Shown in pieces: positions 11,601 to 26,600 of a stretch of DNA of 64,000 bases. Numbering within the stretch: the first letter of the stretch is position 1; each line of letters opens with the position of its first letter. Both the position numbers and the translations under genes were made by a program. The notes under the pieces are model-generated. The model did not search any database, was not told the origin of the DNA, and saw only the letters and a program-made list of their open reading frames with translations. This stretch comes from Hyposmocoma kahamanoa (Eukaryota; Arthropoda; Insecta; Lepidoptera; Cosmopterigidae), in contig NW_020653900.1 in assembly GCF_003589595.1 (NCBI RefSeq), forward strand, positions 670,594-734,593. The letters run 5' to 3'.

Positions 11601-14600
11601 CAAGTTTATAACCCCAGCTTCTACAGGCTGTACTCAATTAACTGCCTCGGTGGCCGAACGGCTACCATGTCGAACTGCCACGCAGAGGTCCTAGGTTCGA
11701 TTCCCGGCTCGGGAGAAATATTTGTATGACCTACATTTATTTCTCTCATGAGTTTGGGTGTCATTTGTGTTTGTCTATGTGTGTGTCCATGACACCCGAG
11801 ACACAGGGTGTCCAGGGTTGAATGTATGCGTTAAAAAAATAGCTTTTTTGATGCTTTGATAATGATAATAGGTCCCTTTAATGCACATCGTCAAAAACAC
11901 TGGGTCATACGTCGCCTTCCGTCTTTCCATCGTCGAAATCTGAAGATGCCAATCGTCGCCTTACTTTGTTCGTATCTTATAAAGAGTGATTATCTAGGAT
12001 GGCAAAACTTTCTATTTATTTTAAATTCCTTATCAAGGGTGTTAATTTGGATGTGAAAAACCAGTGAGTGAATATGAAGCAAATATTGTGTGAAATCAGC
12101 CTGCAAAATTTGTATATACAATCATTTTTTTCATTACAGTAACTTTGTGCTTTAAGATACGAGTCTGAGAAAGCAAGGCGACGAAATGCGGATGTGTGAA
12201 AAAAGTAAAAGATAATAAGAGACGAAAGACAGAAGGCTTAATAGCGCTGGCCTATCTTGAATGAAATAAACAATAAAATAATTTTTAGGAATGAAACTAT
12301 TTTTCCGGATTTAAATCGCGTATATTTGTTTTTTCAAACAAACCGACGTTTCGGGCCCTTTACAGGTCCCATGGTCACGGTTGACTGAGGTGGTACAGTC
12401 TTCAACCAGTTATGTCTAATATTGATGCAAACCACCCTATTTTTTCACTATAGTTACAATAGTTATTAATTAAATACCTTATTTTTAATTTTACAAAGAA
12501 AACATTCCAATTTACGCTACATTAAGTTTTACAAATTATTTTATTGAATGAATTTTTTTTTTATTAAGTTTAATTTATTATTAATTATTAATAGAAATTA
12601 GAATAAATTAAAACATATTAATTAGTACTGCAGTCTTATGTCTGTTTGGGATTTTTCATTAGAGGAAATACTGGATCCCAAACTGGTGGTACGGAGAAAC
12701 CATCTTCCCTGTTGAAATTAGGATGTTTTTTAATTTCAATGGCCTCTCGCAGCATCCTGGGCAGATAACGGACTTCTTTTGCAAGGACCTGGGGTTTGTC
12801 AAACTTCATTGAATGTGTAGGTTTATCCATGACATGCTCGCAGACTGCAGACTGCAGACTGCAGATTTAAATCCGGAAAAATAGTTTCATTCCTATGTAT
12901 AACAATCGCGAAAACCTAAGAACTCGAAAAATAATTTTTGTTTACAAAACAAACAGGTGGTTGCCTGCAGTGCACGCGGCCGAATTCTCGATGCCTGTTT
13001 GGCTATCTAGCACTAGTACTCGGCACGCGCTCAAGTAGCGCCTGCTCCTAACGATCTTGTCGTGACCTGCAAAACATCCGCATTCGCAGGAACTCTGCGT
13101 CGATTGATTCGGATATCGGATGCGGAAGCAGACGTCTATGGCATCTTTTAAATTCCTTTATTAAGAAATCTTTTGTATAAATTTCATAACCATTGTCTGT
13201 ATTTTGTAGCCTTTACTTCACTTATTACGTTGAGTGTGTACGTTATTATTATTATTATTATTATTACTTCCACTGCGGCCACCCCAAGCGGTCTAAGGAA
13301 TAATATCCATGGTAAACACTGAGCTCTAAAGTATGTTACGTGGTCAGTTGCTCATGCAATGCGATTCGATGGAATATAAAACGATTGTGTGCAATTAGGT
13401 AGTTACTTAGTGTTACTAGAGTAAGAGAATAATTAATACAAAGATCGAACACAGAGGAAAAATTCATTCGATCCGGGATTCGAAGCAGCGTCTTCAGCAT
13501 GCCAATTACTACCGACAAGTTCGTCCCTTCACTTGATATTATAAAAAAAAGCTACGGAACGTACTAGCAGGCCTAATGAATTTTTCTGTGCTTCTTGCAG
13601 ATCTTTGTTTTTGTTTTTTAAGCTGTGAGAAATCTATGAAAGTTTTTCTTCACTCAGCCGGGTAACTTTACAGCTACCAGCGGCTGACTAGAGATATCGC
13701 TTTAATAATTGTAATATGAAGTTTGTTGAGTATCACAATATTTTACTACCATGATATTCAATTATCTTTGTATTAACAATTATAACAAAGTAATGAGTAA
13801 TTTCGTAAAAAAATAATTGAATATCATGATAGTAAACCATTGTGATACTCCAAAAACTTCATATTAGTAAGAAAATTAGTCTTTAAAAGATTCAGTTAAC
13901 ATTGGGTTACCATATTTTACTTATCTAGAGTTAAAAATGTATTTTCAGATCCACCTGTCATAAGAAAAGGTAAACCAGAAATAAAACCTTGGGAAGGTGA
14001 TAAAATAAGAATCCCTTGCAGAGTGGTAGGTGAACCTGCCCCTGAAGTTAAGTGGTTTATCAATGACACTGAAATTGATGAAGAACGCTTCAAGGTTCAC
14101 AAATCTCATAGTTTAAAGTGAGTTGAAATGCAATTTTATTTTACTATTGAAAAGTCTACGGTATATTTCTCATAGTATATTCTATTTAGAGTTATAGCAA
14201 TCAACAAAAATTGTATGCTTATTAACAAAATTAGGTTTCAGTGTCGGTCCTTGAGGAACGCCTTTGAAGTTTTTTTTTATGTATCCTTTGTTATAGTTTT
14301 AGAGTAAAATTAACGGATAGCGGCACCTACAGGTGCCAAGCTACTAACCCTCATGGTACAGCAAATGCAACCACTCTAGTGCAGGTTATTAGTGAGTATA
14401 ATTGTTTGTTTTCAAGATTAATGATACTTGTTTTTAAAAATTGCATGTTAATTTACAATAGTGTCTTTATAAAGGTCAGGCGTGTTTAGATGATTTCCGT
14501 GGTCGAGTGGCTTGCGCACCACATCTCCAAGGTAGATGTCATTCTTAATTTCGAATACCACTATTTCGATAACACTGCTTCGATATCACAAACATTCGAT

Positions 14601-17600
14601 AGGTCACTACACTGACAGAAAACTATATCGACAACACATGTATTCGACAGGTCACTATTCCGATAGAACACGAAATATTTAATATAAATATTTGTTATAC
14701 TGAGAGACTACTTCTCGACCATCGCAGAAAAGTAGCCTGCTTGTCGGTTTTCTAATCGGATACATTTCGGGTAGTGTGCGCAGGAACTTTTCAATTTAGT
14801 TCACCCTCACCGTACCTCCTTCGGTGGACTAGAAGGTCCGGAGCACTCCATTCTTATATTGTTGATATTCCACCTATTCGCACTAAGCGCTTTGCTTCCT
14901 CCTTTCTGATGCGTTCGGCAAAGGAATGGAATGTTCTATTTGTATATAATCTCTATTTTCTCTCTATTTAGGCAAACGAGTCCCATCGTCGGTCACATCG
15001 TCGCTTAACATCAAGTGAGATTGTGGCCAAGCGTGTCTATTATATATTTAAAAAAAACTAGTTACGCAGTTATTTGTCAATTTCATGTTCTGTCGGAATA
15101 GTGATCTGTTGAGTACATGTGTTGTCGAAGTAGTTTTCTGTCGGTGTAGTGATCTATCAAATATTTGTGTTGTCGAAGCAGCGGGCTGTCGTACTAATGA
15201 TCTGTCGAGCATGTGTTTTGTCGAAGTAGTATTCCGTCTAATTAATGTGTAGTCGAAATACTGTCGACTCGAAATAGTGTTATTCAAAATTAAAAATGAC
15301 ACCCCTCTGAGGTCTCGAATTCGATCACCGTCCGATCTCGGGTCTGGGTGTTTGTGGTACCGTCTTTGTTTCCGATTTCCATAATATAAGTGCTTTAGTT
15401 ACTTACTTTGGGATTAGGTCAATGTATATGATATTATATTAAATAAAGGCAAATAGTAGCTGGAATAAATGGGTTTCGAGAAGGAAAAGAATTGTATGTA
15501 ATGTACATTTAGAACGATACAAGTTGGTAATGATCTTTTGATATCCCATTTCCTATTTCAATATTATTCCATTTACAAGTTAAGATATAAACAACGATTT
15601 GTTTCTGTCAACAGTACCACCACAAATCGAATCTCCTGCAGAGAGCCGACTTAATGTCCTAATAGGCAAGAACGTCAAACTTCCTTGTGTGGTAAATGGA
15701 TTCCCGAAGCCAAAAATAACATGGATATTCTACAGCTCTAACTCGTCAATACTACCACGTAAGCTGAAGTAAGCAGTTTTTAATTTTTCTGAATTCTTAA
15801 GTATCACGACACGAATATAATTTAAAAAAAGTGCTACAAACATAAGTTCTGACGATCACATTTGGACATGTTGAGCAATTTTAAAAGCCACTTTTTTATC
15901 GAATTCTTAGGTTTTCGCTATTGTTACACATAAGAAATGAAACTATTTTTCCGGATTTAAATCGCGTATATTTGTTTTTTCCAACAAACCGACGTTTCGG
16001 GCCCTTTACAGGTCTCATGATCACGGTTGATTGAGGTGGTACAGTCTTCAACCAGTTATGTCTAATATTGATGCAAACCACCCTATTTTTTCACTATAGT
16101 TACAATAGTTATTAATTAAATACCTTATTTTTAATTTTGCAAAGAAAACATTCCAATTTACTTTTTTGTCTACTGACAACACGAACACGATGTGAAATGG
16201 CATAGCTATATTTTCCTTTCTATAATTATTAATACAGAGGCCGAACACTAAGAAAAAATCCTTCGATTCAAACCAGCGCCTTCAGCATACCGTGGCTGAC
16301 GCTTTGGCTCTCCCAACTGAGCTTAAGGATTTTAACTTACTTTACTTCCTTTCTAGTGTTTAAAAGTAAGTAGTTCAATGTTTTATTAACTAAATTGATG
16401 TATGTGATTTCAGAACACGAGACCCGTCAGGCTCTTTGTCATTACAAACAGTGCAACTTGACAAAGAAGGATACTATGCCTGCGAAGCAAAAAACATTGG
16501 TGGCAATAAAACAATCACTTACGAAGTAAAAGTTCTTGGTAGGTTATTTAGGTTTGAAACATTTTAGGAAAAGAAACAAAGATTAAAATAAAAAATGGAA
16601 GAAATGTAGGTACATAAAATGGCGTTTTCTTAAATCTAGGTGCCTAATACTGGAAGTAATGGTAAGGTCGTATTAAAGTACCCAATCGTTACAAGATTTC
16701 GGCCTTGTGTGTAATTTTTAAAATACTGATTGTAACATTTTTATTTAAAAATATCGACTTCAAGGATTGCATAATAAATCGCTGTGTTTCATTTTTGAAA
16801 TTACATCTTGTTATAATTATTAATACAAAGATCGAACACTCAGAAAAAACACTCAGAAAAAATTCCTTCGATCCGGTCGGATTCGAACCGACGTCTTCTT
16901 GCATACCGTGGCAGACGCTATACCAACTAAGCCACGGAACGAACCAACGGACCTCACGAATTTTTCTATGTGCTTGCGTCGTGTCTTTGTACTAGGTCTT
17001 TCAACGACTTTTCAGTCGTAGCGCCATCTATGAGAAATCTATGACAGATTTATCACCCAGTTAGTACCTTTACAGCTACCAGTCCTGGCGAGAGATGTCG
17101 GATCGAAGGAATTTTTTCTGAGTGTTCGATCTTTGTATTAATAATTATAACAAACTAGTGGAGTAATTTCACAAAAAATAATTGAATATCAATTCAATAA
17201 AAATTTAATTATTACATCTTGTGCCAAGTTTTATTTAAATTGGTGACAGTGGGTGAATTTTAATAAACCTTCTTCATCTCCTAATTTGCCACTCGTAGAG
17301 GTGGAATAATTACTTCAAATTTTAATGGGACCATTACTAAGGTACCATTATCGAAATGGAATTATCGAAATTTATTCACTAATGTTAGAGTAATTGCATA
17401 ATATACACAAAAAATATTATTATAAAATATTTTTATACATGAAAATAGCATCCAAATATAAAATAAGTAAGTATGTACTTTAATATCGTTAAAAGTAACA
17501 TTGTAGAAAATAAAATTAATTTGGGTTACACCATTTTTCGCTGATAGCCTAATTCTTGATTTAAATTATTATACGACCTCGAAATAGAAATTTGCAACGC

Positions 17601-20600
17601 ATATTGCCATGGTTGACCAAAGTTTTACGACTTGGAATTTCCATTCCAACATAGCAGAAAGAAAGAAAAACTGGAAAAAAAAACATTCAGTTGCGACTAT
17701 GGGATCTGTGAAGATCCCGAAACGTTGGTTTGTTCGAAAAAACAATATCCGAAAAAAAAAAGTTTTATTTCGTATGATTACATATTTCTGTTACACCCAC
17801 CTTTGTATACTAGTTGTGTGTACTAGTGACAATAGCCAGCTATTGCAAATAGTTTTTTTAAAACCACACGTCCGTATTCAGCACATACGTTGAATACCAA
17901 AAATAATGTGGGAACATTAACGTAGAGCTATTCTATTTTAGCACCTCCACAAATACAAAACATATATCCAGAGAAAACCTTGAAAGCAGTTGTTGGAGAC
18001 AAAGTGCTTAGAGTTCGATGTCAAGCTACAGGGAATCCGAAACCTGACATCATCTGGATTCAAGAGGAAAGCGGTACAATTCCTGCTGGTAAGATTATTC
18101 CTACTTCCAGCACCGTACTATTATTGAAGGGCTTAGCAATGAGTGTACTGTATACGTTTTTACAATAAGATTCCGGAGCATATATTAAGTTTATCATTTC
18201 CTAAGTTTAAAAACTACATTAAAAATATTTTGATCGAAAAATCATATTACAAAATTGAAGACTACGTGTTAGATAAAGATGTGTGGAAAGACGACACGGC
18301 TCCAGAATCCACACAAATTTGATTCAAAGTGTATTCCATAGCATTTAAGTTTATTTGAAAAGAGCAATCCCTAGAGTTTCTTGCTCGTTCTTCTCAGTGA
18401 GGTCAGCGTAGTAGCAGTAGCTTAAATGTGACGTTTTCAAGTGTAAATTTATTTTACCTATGGAATAAATAATCTTTGACTTTGACTTTGAGTGAAGCAG
18501 TGAAAAATAATTAAAAACAACTAGCATTGTGGTAGCGTCATAATGAAATTATTAGAGTAGCAGTAGCTGTAGAACTCCTAGAGAACAAGTCTGCCCAGGA
18601 AACTACAGTTATTGTACTTATTTCTGCACTGCTTTAATGTGAGCATTACTGCGTTTCGACTTTGAAGGGTAAGAGTGCTGGTGAAACTTTAGGTACATGA
18701 GACTTTTTTATGATATCAAGTGACGGAACTGACAAGTCGTGCACCCGGTTGTAAGCGACACGCCCATCCATGACAGTTGCAGCACCAATCAGAGTTTTAT
18801 ATCGCAAAGACTGATCGACACTGCCAATGCACCAGTCACCCTGAGACATAGTTGACAAGTCTCATTCAAAACCGAAACACAGTAATGTTTCTATTACTAC
18901 TTGACAACAGAAACAGGTCAGATGGCAAGAGTTTCATGGACGAACTCTTTTACAAGCTCTACTGCTACTAACACTCTGGACTTTATGATTTAGGATTTAA
19001 AGTGGAATTTCCGAGTAGTACTGCTATTGTTAAGGTCAGACGTGGCGTACCTTTACGTGTGTACGTTTGTCCTTCGATTGATATCATATGCCTAAATAAT
19101 ACTTGGTATAATAAAAAAGTATTCACGAAATTTACTTAAATTTATGTTTCAGGTTCTGAATGGTACGATATTGATAACGATGGCACGTTAATTATCAAAA
19201 ATGTTGGAAAAGATTCAGGGGGAGAGTATATATGTCAAGCACAGAATTCACTAGGAGTTGACAGAGAAAAGATTCATATTGATATTGAACGTAAAGTATT
19301 CTCATTTATATTTTTTTTTTGGTTACTTGATTACGAAGGAAAAAGGGAGTAGACTGGTCAAATCAGTTGATAAGATGATGGACAATGGGATTATAAATCA
19401 TGGACACAGTGGACAATATATTATCAGGGCCATTTGTTAAATACTGATGTCAACACAATAAAAGGAAGGTTTCATTTATTTAAACTCGTGTTATGAATCT
19501 TGGAAACAAACGTTTTTATTTTTTTTTATAAAAAAATAAGCGCGCATTTGACCTCTATCTCACCTGATGGAAAGTGACGATGTGGTCGACGGTGGAGCAT
19601 GCACACCTAAATAATGCCTATTCACTCTCGTCTATGTTCAGGGAACAAGTTTGCAGGCAGGGAATTCCACTCCATAGCCGTTCGCCTTATAAATATGGAA
19701 GCGAAATATTTCGTCCGAATCCTTGGAATATCCACAACATAGGGGTGAAGCCCCAGCCTACGCCTAGTCCCCCGATAGAATAGTCCCTATAAAATACCGA
19801 TAAGCAGGCGACTTTACGACGGTGTCTCTACTGTTACCGAGTCACCTCTTGGCGAGTTCAAGGTGTCCAGTTGGTATTTAGCAGAACCATGGCATAAGGG
19901 ACAGCAGCACTCCATATACGACCGGACTTGTGCTTGGCATAGCTGAAGCAACTGTCCCGTTATAGTATATATTATGGTACACGATTAGCGTCTTTTTTCT
20001 TTTTTTTGGATTATTTGACACTTTTGACAGATCTGTGCTTGGTAGTAAGCTAGCAAGTTCAAACGTGCAAGCGTCCCGCTAGACCCCTGCTCCTGCGTTT
20101 TGCATCGGACTGGTATTTACTCTAGCCTTAGAGCATAAGACACTAGCGCTTTTTTTTGTTACTGTTTAGAGCGATCTATTTAAATATTTTTATTTTCATA
20201 TGGAAGTAAAATCAGACGAATTATTAAAAGTCATGGGCAGATATGATGTTAGTAATATAGTCCTGTTGTTGTTGGTATTTTACTATGATGACCCTGTATA
20301 ATTCAAGGGCTGTAATTAGATAGTCAAGGCTATAAGATGGCGTATGGTTTAAGAAGAAGAATTTATCATTTATTTATTTGAGGAATCAGCAATTACGTAT
20401 TATAATAAATGGCATTTCACTTGGAGTAATGCCGCCGATATTAAAAGAATTTTTGTCTTGCAGAAACGTGCGGTTAGGGCAATTTACAATCTGGGTCCCA
20501 GAGTGTCGTTGAGAGATAAGTTTAAAGAGATTAACAAACTCACGTCGTACGTAACGTCAGTTACATTTACATTTATGAAAATGTTATTTATAATTATTAA

Positions 20601-23600
20601 TTCAAAGATTTATTTATTTATGTTACGAAAAATACTAATTTTTTTTTTTATGAAAAACTGACGGACGTAAAATTAACAGTGGAATAAAAACAATCCTGTC
20701 TTGACAGTCGTCTTCATACAGTCTCACATTCATTTAACAGGCAATGTAAACAGTTCTATAATTATGTTGAAAACTATAGTGAAACAAAAACTTTTACTAA
20801 AGATTATTATACAGCTTCAAAATCGGTGATAGTGACCCGTTTAGCGCATGCAGGTAGTTTTGATCTAGAATGTTTAAATTACATATTGTAATGATAAATG
20901 TATATTTACAAAGAGCAACTCCTAGAGTTTCTTGCTCATTCTTCTCAGGGGAATCTGCCTTACGAATGAGTTTAATCAGTATGACGATTACAAGTGTAAT
21001 TTGCTTACCTATGAAATAAAGATTATGTGACTTGGACTTTATGGATAACTGAAGTAAGAAGCTGTTAAGGGCATTTCTCCAAAGTCGTAATTTTCTGTGT
21101 CCATGAACTAAACTCCACTTATTTCTCAAAACAAAAATCTACAAAAAATGGAGTGTATAACGTCTGCTTAAAAGTGACATTCCAGAAATCCACAAAAATT
21201 CTCCAAATTGTGTACCTGTTGAGAGAACATCACCATCTTTCTGCAAATAAAACCACTTATTGAGTTTATAGCTTTTTTGTTATTGAGTTTCACCTGCAGA
21301 AGGATAGTGGATTTTCTTACCAAAGCTATATAAAGACTTTTTGTAGAAAATGTCACTTATGAGGTTTTACCTTTAAACAGAAGATAACATTTATTGCCAA
21401 TTTTAGGACTTTTTGCGTGTAAATATCTAATTAGGTGGATTTGGTCCAGGTTGAAATTTGAATTCGGTGTATACGATATTTCAAAAACTAAATTTTATGG
21501 TTATGTAATATTTTTTATAATATATGTTGTAACAAATAGAATATAATAACAATTTATTGATTTTACAAGTATTGTCTTTTACGAGTAATATCAAAAATAG
21601 TTATATTTTCTGAATCCCGCGGCCTTGGTTTCGGTGGATTTTATGCCACCGAATTGAGAAAAGCTTCCCCCGAAATCAGAAAAAACTGCCTTCGAACCAG
21701 ATTTTCTTCGAAAAACAAGAATTTTGTAAGTTTTTTCATATAAATGTTTAGTTAATATTATTGATTTTCACAATTTTATATTAGTACTTGCTATCGGTGA
21801 AAATGAATAAGGAAAATCAAAACAGAAAACAAAAAGAAGATGAAGGAACGTGTTAGAAAAGCAAAGATAAAAAGCGATCCAATTATATTTGAAAGGTTTA
21901 ACGAAAAAGCGGAAGGAATAATTTTGAAGTTGCATGAAGTACCTTGTCATGTTTAAAAAGTAATGTAAGGTATTAATCTCGCAATTTCCAACAAAAATGA
22001 TAGCTTTTGTATCCAATTTTAGATTTTGGGTTCGAATCCGTAGGGATTGCGTTCTAATTTTTTTTTAAAAGAGGTACAGAAATACTTTGTGTGACTGAAA
22101 AAAGGTTGACCAGGCAAACTGAAAACTGATTTTAATTAACAGTCTTAAGTTGAAATTTCTTTGCGTTGTTCTGGTCTGTTTACAAATAAAAATAAAAATT
22201 TTAGTTTTAAAGCTAGATTTAATAGTTAGTCATATTAGTAAATGTTTATGTAGATTTGTGGTTGTCTATGTAGGTGTCCATGACACCCGCGACACAGAGT
22301 TTCCCTGGTGCGGGGCTATGTTGAGTGTGTGCGTTATTGTATGTTTTTTATTGTCTTTTGCTAAATTATTCTGATTTCAGTGGTATTTGAATTCGGTGGA
22401 TCAATAAGTTAAGAATTTAGTTGCTTAATTAACGAAATCTTATGTAAGTCTGAGTTATTTTTCCTTCCCGCTCAATGTTTTTCCTGAAATTAACAAAATA
22501 AGTTCGTCCATCGAAGTCAGAGAACTTACTCCTTCTGGGAAAAATGTCCTTAATAATTTCTTCTGATATCTCTTCCGTTGCCTTCCCCGAAATAATAGTA
22601 ATCGTTTGTTTCACAGCTTATCCTAGACCTGATATTCCTAAATCAAAAACATTAATTGAAGAGGGTCACTCGAGCGACATCGAATGCAATATTCCTCATA
22701 CAAAAATTGACTCCTTGAATTGGTTCAAGGTTTGTATGATAATGTTTATAAATCATTACCATAGTGTAATAAGACAAGTATGGTAACTCTATACAAACGT
22801 AGCGGCGTGGATTGTATATGTGCGCGCCCGTTCGTCGCGAGCCGTGTACGGACGCACACATTCGTGATATGATATTAGTAGAGAGGCTTGGTTGACCTAC
22901 TTTTAAGTGGTAACAATAAATTTACAGATAATCAAACTGCTGTTAAAGAAGTAATAAAACCATATTTTAATTGAATAAAAACAAAGTGATGTTTATTTTT
23001 AAGTAATATCTAAATCCTCTCTACATATGTCATTTTAAATGTATAAGGGAGTGTTTAAAGTAAAAATTTGGATATTTTTAGTTTAATTTATAAAAATTTA
23101 TCGATGCCGTTTTACTCGTTAGGTAACGTACTTTCGATATCTGTTTGAAGGTTTTTGATATCTCTTATACATATTTACGGAACAATCGCCTGATTACACT
23201 TAATGATTACACCCTGTATTAGTGATGCGACAGACCTCTGCTTCTGCTTAAGTACCGCACGCTTTTTTGCGTCTGTTTCCGTTTCCGCAACCTTTATAAC
23301 AACCTTACAATCGGAAGTTTACAACGTTCAACACGGATCTCAGGCGCCCATGTCACTTAGCGTTGGAGCGTGCGTCTTTTAGCAGGTAAGATTAAATATG
23401 AAGCCAAAACAAGCCCTGCATGGAACTATTTCGTTGAGATCTTTATAGTATTTACACTTTTGCTTCAGCATTCGCTTCCGTTTCTGCTAAGACTTACTTT
23501 AGAAATCTGTTTCCGTCATGACACTTCCGTTGCATCACTACCCTGTATATCAGAATAGAAGTTATCAAACGTCTAAAAAGATCTTTCGAAAATTTGCAGG

Positions 23601-26600
23601 ATGGTAGATTGATAGCAAAAGGCGAACTTCGTTTGGAGAACGTGCAAACTACAGACTCTGGTATTTACACTTGCCGGGTGAGCACGTTTGAGAAAGCACG
23701 TAACGCAAACGTACAAGTCACGGTTGGCTCTAAACCGAGATTCTTAAATCCTGCAGACAAACATATTGAGTTTTTAGACGGTTTTACTGCTGTTATGGAT
23801 TGTAATGTTGAAGGAAACCCTGAACCACAGGTAAGAAGAATTTAATACGAAATATCATAGATTTCTCATAGATGGCGCTACGGCTAAAAAGTAGTTGAAA
23901 AACCAAATACAAAGATACGACGCAAGCACATAGAAAAATTCGTGAGGTCCGCTTGTTCGTTCCGTGTCTTAGTTGGTATAGCGTCTGGCGCGGTAAGCTA
24001 GTAGACGTCGGTAGAATCATTTTTTAAATTTAAAAGGAAGAATTTAACTTAATTTGTAAAAAAAATGGAGAAAGGTCATTCTCGGGGTATATACATATGT
24101 CAACCAGATTGAGGACATCCTTCAAATTGCCAGTTCAAGTTTTAATAACAAACAGGCGTATAGCAACAGTAGCTCCTTATGAAAGAGTTCGTCCAGGGAA
24201 GTACTGCCACCTTATCTATTTCTGCCGCCAAGCAGTATGTGAGCATTGCTGAGTTCTGGGTTTGAGGAGTAATGGTGCTGCTGCTGAGTTTACAGGCTCA
24301 TGGGATTTGTTAATTTACGTCTCAGGGTGACAGGCCCGGCTTGTCCGTCCCTTCCATATTTTTTTTTTCACCCTCTAAGGTCTCGACACTTGGTATCGTA
24401 ACAAATAAACTTATCCGAATTCAAATTATAGTACGAGTGGCCATAGCATGTGACCTGTAAGTGTGATAAGCCTCCCCATGATAATATTTTTTTCAGGTGA
24501 TAAAGCTAAGTTTTCTTACTGGTAATGAATATTATTGCACATTTTGAAGAACAAGGTCAACGATATGAAATTGCGTATATCTTTGTCGTTTAATTATTGT
24601 CGCGAAACCGACAAATGAAAAATGTCGGATTTCTGTTTAGTTTGTCGGGTTTTTACATAATATTTTACATTGTATTAGTAATTATTTACGTATTTCTCAT
24701 TACTCTCTTGTATTGAACTGTATTAAAAATGTTCTCCTCACCTTTTCCAATAATTTATGTGAATCAGTTTGTTTGTTTTTATTATTTCTTTTTATCTCGT
24801 TTATCGCGCTCAATTTTTACGTTGATAAAATTACTGCGCAGAACTGTCAAAATGATTTAAAATCATCTGTGATCTTGTACATGTTTGGCACTGAGTTAAT
24901 CTTTTGCAGTCATTGGTCGCGGCGCTCGTGGTGACATAAAAATGTGACATCAAGGTGCTCGCCATATTAGCTATGGTGATAAAATTTCAAATAATTCGAA
25001 TTTAAGAGATAAATGTGGGGGCAGGATGCCGAATTATTTTGGGTCTTAAAACTTTAACGTAAGCGCTAATGTTGAGTTTTAACATCAATGATAACAGAAA
25101 AAAGTTCTAAAAGTCAAAATACAACTTGTAGCCTTCAAATCTGTAATTGTGACCCCCGTTTTAACCCCCGACGAAAATAGTGTTTAACTTTTGTCTGTGT
25201 ATCATTGTGTGTCTGTATCTCTATCGCAGCTCCAAAACGGATTTCAAATCCAAACGGTTTTTTTGTTATTTGAAATCTGGATTTTGTCTCTATTTCTGAT
25301 TATAAACTCGATGTTACTATGTCACTGGATTGCGTATTGTAGGAAATGTTGACAAGGCATATTCACTTCTATTTGCACCATGAACGAGTAAACACTCTAT
25401 CTACGACTGTTCCTGTTTCTTTTTTTTCTTTCTTTTTTTATAAATTGAAATTTAGAATAACACATATTTACAACAGCACTCAAAACTAATTTTCGAGAAA
25501 TATTATTGACGTAATTTGTATTCCAGGTATCCTGGTGGAATGGTGGAGGACAAATACCTTTTAAAGGTATGACTTATACTATCGATATGAAAGTATCGAA
25601 TATGGGCCAATACACATGTTTGGTTAAAAATAGCTATGGAAGCATATTACGCCAATATGAAATTTCATCAAAAGGTATAACTTAATTTATACAAGTAACT
25701 GCACACAATATGCTACGATGTTTTATAAATGCACATAATGTAACAAGATATACACGCCCTTAGGTTCCATTGGTAGGCAAACACTATAGATCAACTTAGC
25801 ACGATCCAGACAAAGCTCTCTTGCCTCACTTACATTTACGTGGGCGCACTATAAGTTTTCGGAATGAATAAAAAAAAATGCTATAAATGGTCAGAAATGA
25901 ATTTATTGTTTCTCAAAATACTCTCCGTTAACGTTTACGCACTTAACGCACTTTCTCTTTTTTTTTAATTTTATTAAGAAAACCAACGGCTTTACATAAA
26001 ATATTTTACATAGTGTGTAGGCTAAGAGTAAAGCTAATGACAGATTTCCCTTGTTTACATATCATTATATAATATTAAACGAAAGTAGGTACATCAACAT
26101 TAGTGGTGAATGAACAATATTACTAACTAGTTTTAGATGCCAAAATCACAAAATCACTTGTTGTTTAAAGATAAAATAAGAATCCCAGTAATGTTAATGT
26201 AAACAACTTGTCATTACGCCAAGCAGAAACTACTAAAAAAGTGACCTTTTTAATGCAGCTACTGTCTTTCGTATTGTCACCAGAATGATGAAATGAAGTT
26301 ACTAGGGTACCTATTCTACTACCATTCTTCATGTAAGCAACCGCCGAGGATGGATAGTAGCATTTCTACATTAGTTAAAATATTATTAATAGTTTTAAGA
26401 TGCAATGTCCCATGCGATATGAAAATTTTGTGTCTTTATATAGTGATAAATGTATTTATTAACAAATATAGTGCACAAAGTGCAATTGTATTTTAGAATT
26501 ATTATATTGTAGATAAGCATAGTCGACACTTCGCGCATTTACTAATTGATCGTGCCAAACAAAGTTTTGTGTACCTGTTTTTTATATGTGTGCTTAGAAA

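Noticed and set aside
15076..15295. CRISPR-like regular repeat (48-bp spacing)
   Set aside because: Eukaryotic context, repeats without unique spacers, and inverse copies on the other side; they are subrepeats in a foldback element.
16860..16940. Functional tRNA gene on the minus strand
   Set aside because: A and B boxes are good but arms do not form a full cloverleaf and many diverged copies exist; treated as a tRNA-derived repeat.
17609..17893. Small Lys-rich protein
   Set aside because: Low-complexity frame overlapping a Penelope-like relic; no supporting signals.
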